Shown here piece by piece: positions 59,023 to 61,605 of a stretch of DNA of 61,605 bases. Every line of letters begins with the position of its first letter. The first letter of the stretch is position 1. The notes below the pieces were generated by a model, which was given only the letters and a program-made list of their open reading frames with translations, had not been told where the DNA came from and did no database searches. The DNA is from JBBSEZ01 sp038239195. GTDB taxonomy: Bacteria > Planctomycetota > Planctomycetia > Gemmatales > Gemmataceae. A program made the position numbers and the translations under genes. The DNA lies in NCBI GenBank assembly GCA_038239195.1, contig JBBSEZ010000008.1, positions 1-61,605 of the forward strand, in the 5' to 3' direction.

Positions 59023-60528
59023 TCAACGCGGCACCGCGATCGCCACGGCGGTGAGCGCGCGCCGCGTGAGGACGAACAGAGTGTTGCGCCCCGGCCCTCC
59101 GAGCGCACACGCCACGGGCGCCTCGAGCATCCGCAAGCTGGTGCGGCGCTCGCCGGCGGGGGTGACGACGACGATGCCGGGCAGCGCGGTACTCATCAGG
59201 TAGAGGTGGCCGCGGGCGTCCACGTCGAGGCCGGTGGCGCCCGGCCTGGTCCCTTCGAGCTTGTACAGCGTTCGGCCCGCGCCGATCGTGCCGGGCGATT
59301 CGACGGGGTAGGCCATGACCTCCGGAGTGCCGACGCCAACGACGTAGAGCGTTCGGCCGTCCGGCGCCAGCGCGAGGCCGCGCGGGCGGGGCAGGGCGAC
59401 GGGCAGGAGCGTCACGGCGCCGGCCGGGCTCACGTAGTAGACGGCGCCCTTGTCGTCGGGCGCGTCGAAGGCGGTGCCGTCGGCCAGGTACAGCCCGCCG
59501 GCGCGATCGACGGCGAGCTGGCGCGGGTTGTTGAAGCGCCTGGTGCCGATCCCGCTGGCGATCTCGACGGCCTCGCGCGATTTGACGTCGATGCGGACCA
59601 CGCGCCCGTCCTTTCCGAGGCAGGCGAGCAACCCTCCCTTGGCGTCGAGCGCCAGGCCGTTGCACCCGGTCGTGTCCTTGAGGAACGGCGCCGGCCGGCG
59701 GTCGCCCTCGATCTGGTAGATCAGGGGCCCGTCGCTGGCGTAGAGAGTGCCGCGTACGTCGGCGGTCAGGCCGCGCGCCGCCTTGAATTCGCCGGGGCGC
59801 GGGCTAACTTCGAGGTCGCGCACCAGTACCCACTCAACGGTCCGCAGCGGTAGCTTGCCGACGTCGGGGGGCGGGCGGACCTTCCCCGTTTCGACGGGCG
59901 GGCCCTTGCCGCGGTCCGGCGGGGGCTTGGCAGGCCCCTTGCCGGGAACACCTTCCGTTTCCTTCGGAGCGAGCGGGGCCTCTGGCGGGAGGACGGCGTG
60001 CGGGCCCTTCCCTTTGTTCAGCGAGCGTATCAGCACCACGCCCAGCACGCTTAGCAGCAGCACGAGCGCGCCGACGCCCCCGGCGAGGACGAGGAGGGGC
60101 ATAAAGCTGGGCGGGGCGGTGCGCGGCGCGGACAGCGGAAGGGGAGCGGGCGGGGCTGGAAGCGCGGGCTGCGGCACCGCGAAAGGAGACAGGGCCGGGG
60201 CCAGCGCGGGCAGCGGGGCCGGCTCGAAGGACAGGGGCGGCAAGGGCGCCAGCGGCTCGTTTCGCAGCGCATCGTCGAACAGGGGCGGCGGGGGCGGGAG
60301 CGGCGCCTTCCGCGCCGGAGGAGGTTGCGGAGGGGGGGCGTGTCCAGAGAGCCACCAGGCGTCGGTGCCTTTGGGGGGGGCTGGTGGAGGTGAAGGAGGG
60401 GCGGAAAGCCACCACGCGGCGGCCCCACCCACCGGGGCCGGCAGGGCAGCGCCACAGGCGCGGCAGGTCTCGTTGGCCTCGCCGGGCACGGCTGCGCCGC
60501 AGCGCGGACAGAGGGCATCAGTTGGCAC
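59023..60528 (-). CDS. Zinc-ribbon membrane protein with extracellular NHL-type propeller
   Basis: The protein has 501 residues from a GTG start with GGAG at the right distance. An N-terminal double zinc ribbon (C7/C10, C22/C25; CPRCG and CRACG) is followed by a ~100-residue proline-rich linker and one membrane helix (~141-169, LLVLAGGVGALVLLLSVLG). After a second Pro/Lys linker comes an NHL/SMP-30-like propeller (~240-501; LALDAKGGLLACLG, LAVDRAGGLYLADG, LALAPDGRTLYVVG). The zinc ribbon is cytoplasmic and the propeller outside, an unusual single-pass design. Function unknown. Confidence 0.8.
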   Translation of the reverse strand: MPTDALCPRCGAAVPGEANETCRACGAALPAPVGGAAAWWLSAPPSPPPAPPKGTDAWWLSGHAPPPQPPPARKAPLPPPPPLFDDALRNEPLAPLPPLSFEPAPLPALAPALSPFAVPQPALPAPPAPLPLSAPRTAPPSFMPLLVLAGGVGALVLLLSVLGVVLIRSLNKGKGPHAVLPPEAPLAPKETEGVPGKGPAKPPPDRGKGPPVETGKVRPPPDVGKLPLRTVEWVLVRDLEVSPRPGEFKAARGLTADVRGTLYASDGPLIYQIEGDRRPAPFLKDTTGCNGLALDAKGGLLACLGKDGRVVRIDVKSREAVEIASGIGTRRFNNPRQLAVDRAGGLYLADGTAFDAPDDKGAVYYVSPAGAVTLLPVALPRPRGLALAPDGRTLYVVGVGTPEVMAYPVESPGTIGAGRTLYKLEGTRPGATGLDVDARGHLYLMSTALPGIVVVTPAGERRTSLRMLEAPVACALGGPGRNTLFVLTRRALTAVAIAVPR

Positions 60529-60653
60529 GGCGCAATCTCCGAGAAGCGGCTCTCTCCTCTGGCATTTCAAAGGACCGGCGCCGCGCGGTCAATGCTATTT
60601 CGCGCGGCGCGCGGGGCTGGCGTATCCCTTCTCTTCCCGTTATGATGCGCGCC

Positions 60654-61517
60654 ATGGCTACCGCAACGATTCTCGACCGGGAAGAGTACGTCGAGCAGAC
60701 CTACTTCTTCCGCATCCTGCGCGACCGGCTGGCGAACGGGCAGGCCACGCAGGAGGTGCTCGAACGCATCGACCAGGAGATCCTGGCGACGACGCGGCTG
60801 CCTTACGCCATCCAGTTCCTGTCGGCCGAGCTGAAGCACAGCGGGCTGCTGTCGTCGGGCTTCGCCCGCCTCGCCCACTACTTTACGCCCTTTCAGGCGT
60901 TCGTGGTGCGCGGCACCGAAGACGACGCCAAGCGCTTCAACACCGACACCGCGCTGCTCGTGCTGGAGCGCGAGGCGGAGTACCGCGCCGGCCGCGTCAG
61001 CCCGGCTGGCCTGTTCGTCTACCAGTTCGAGGTCCTTTGTCGCAATCGCCTCGGCTACAGCGACGGCCTCGCGGCCATGGCCGCCGACCCCTACTACGAC
61101 GCCCCCTGGAAACCGTATCTCGATGGCTTGCGCGGTCAGGTCGGCGTCATCGACTTCGCCGACCTCGTCTACGTGCGCTCGGAGCTCTACGTGCAGGAGC
61201 AGCGCCGGCAATCGCCGGGCTACGAGCCGTCGGTGCCGCCGCTGTTCGGGGAGAAGGAGGGCAAGATCGCGCGGGCCAACCGTGGGCGCGATCCGCTCTA
61301 CCTGTTCGCGGCCTTGCAGCGCCAGCTCGGCTACCCCGAAGTGCCGCGCCCCAGGCCGCGCGACGACCTGAGTGCGCGCATGGAGGTCTTGCAGGCGAAG
61401 TTGCGCGAGATGGAGTCGCGCTTGAAATTGCTGGAGTCGGAGATGCGCGGGCAGGTCGATCTGAGCCTCTTCGGCAAGCCGGACCTGCTGTCGGGCGGGC
61501 CCGAGATCGAGTTGTAA
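60654..61517 (+). CDS. Conserved hypothetical protein with C-terminal coiled coil
   Basis: The protein has 287 residues, mostly helical: YVEQTYFFRILRDRLANG, LPYAIQFLSAELKHSGLLSSGF, ARLAHYFTPFQAFVV, and PLYLFAALQRQLGYPEVPR. The last ~45 residues contain a coiled coil (RMEVLQAKLREMESRLKLLE). I recall similar proteins as a widespread planctomycete family without a known role. In-frame ATGs at 60642 and 60645 are alternatives, but TATGAT there may be a -10 box. The 88 bases after the stop hold nothing recognisable. Confidence 0.72.
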   Translation: MATATILDREEYVEQTYFFRILRDRLANGQATQEVLERIDQEILATTRLPYAIQFLSAELKHSGLLSSGFARLAHYFTPFQAFVVRGTEDDAKRFNTDTALLVLEREAEYRAGRVSPAGLFVYQFEVLCRNRLGYSDGLAAMAADPYYDAPWKPYLDGLRGQVGVIDFADLVYVRSELYVQEQRRQSPGYEPSVPPLFGEKEGKIARANRGRDPLYLFAALQRQLGYPEVPRPRPRDDLSARMEVLQAKLREMESRLKLLESEMRGQVDLSLFGKPDLLSGGPEIEL

Positions 61518-61605
61518 GGCGAGGGGAAGGTGGGGCCGTCCTACACGGAGGCCTGTTCCTGCTGCTCGCCAAGGTCGTTTCGGCTCGTTCGCGGCAACGC
61601 GCTCG

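Noticed and set aside
1..61605. tRNA and rRNA genes
   Set aside because: I looked for tRNA-like GGTTCGAATCC arms with acceptor pairing and for rRNA cores in the gaps and found none. A dedicated search could still find one missed.

Overview
The window looks like chromosomal DNA from a planctomycete of the Gemmata group (Gemmataceae). It is very GC-rich. It carries family signatures typical of that group: a DUF1549/DUF1553 protein, a c-type-cytochrome/WD40 protein, a huge Ser/Thr kinase fused to WD40 repeats, a TIGR02996 repeat-companion domain, a DUF4058 fragment, a Minf_1886 protein and an ExbB/ExbD locus followed by a toroid-domain membrane protein. I see no rRNA, tRNA or CRISPR array.

The left third (about 1.2-25 kb) holds what I think is the main discovery. 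A six-gene minus-strand operon runs from 14956 to 1222. It encodes a HEAT-like protein with an internal BRCT domain, a WD40/HEAT protein, a TIGR02996-domain protein, a 1541-residue HEAT/ARM protein, a SWIM zinc-finger protein and, last, a retron-type reverse transcriptase (NAAAH, QGAPTSP, YADD and VTG motifs). From memory, RT + ARM + SWIM is the core of the type XIII retrons, so this looks like an expanded version. The three upstream genes are additional. Four junctions have ATGA overlaps or gaps of only a few bases.

Retrons need an msr-msd RNA, normally next to the RT. None is there. Instead, four dispersed copies of a structured 252-341 bp element lie on the minus strand at 15011-15350, 16361-16700, 20361-20612 and 24551-24891. 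Each has its own conserved -35/-10 box, a short 5' hairpin, a1/a2 inverted repeats that pair across the element, a UCUAGC candidate branch site, three msr-like hairpins (two with UUU loops) and a GC-rich 3' hairpin. Three copies carry a 29-30 bp perfect msd hairpin whose stem differs almost completely between copies while the loop is conserved. The fourth has the hairpin cleanly removed. Copy A sits directly upstream of the operon. The other three also each sit directly upstream of a minus-strand gene.

Between and after these copies lie a DUF2335 pair, a pRiA4b ORF-3-like gene, a DUF1990/NAD(P)-binding divergent pair, a secreted esterase, rpsR, a transglutaminase/hydrolase fusion, an NHL/SMP-30 protein and two small secreted proteins.

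The right two thirds (26-61 kb) is more ordinary planctomycete chromosome. It has an oxidoreductase-SelD fusion, a giant TPR protein, an Rpn-like nuclease-family gene with a tandem duplication of its 3' end, an ExbB/ExbD/toroid operon and a WD40 protein with a decayed paralogue upstream. These are followed by a zinc-ribbon/nucleotidyltransferase-like pair, the kinase-WD40 giant, small secreted proteins and the cytochrome/WD40 plus DUF1549/DUF1553 pair. The end holds a RicT-type operon, a metallophosphoesterase with two membrane proteins, a radical SAM SPL-like protein, a zinc-ribbon NHL protein and a conserved hypothetical.
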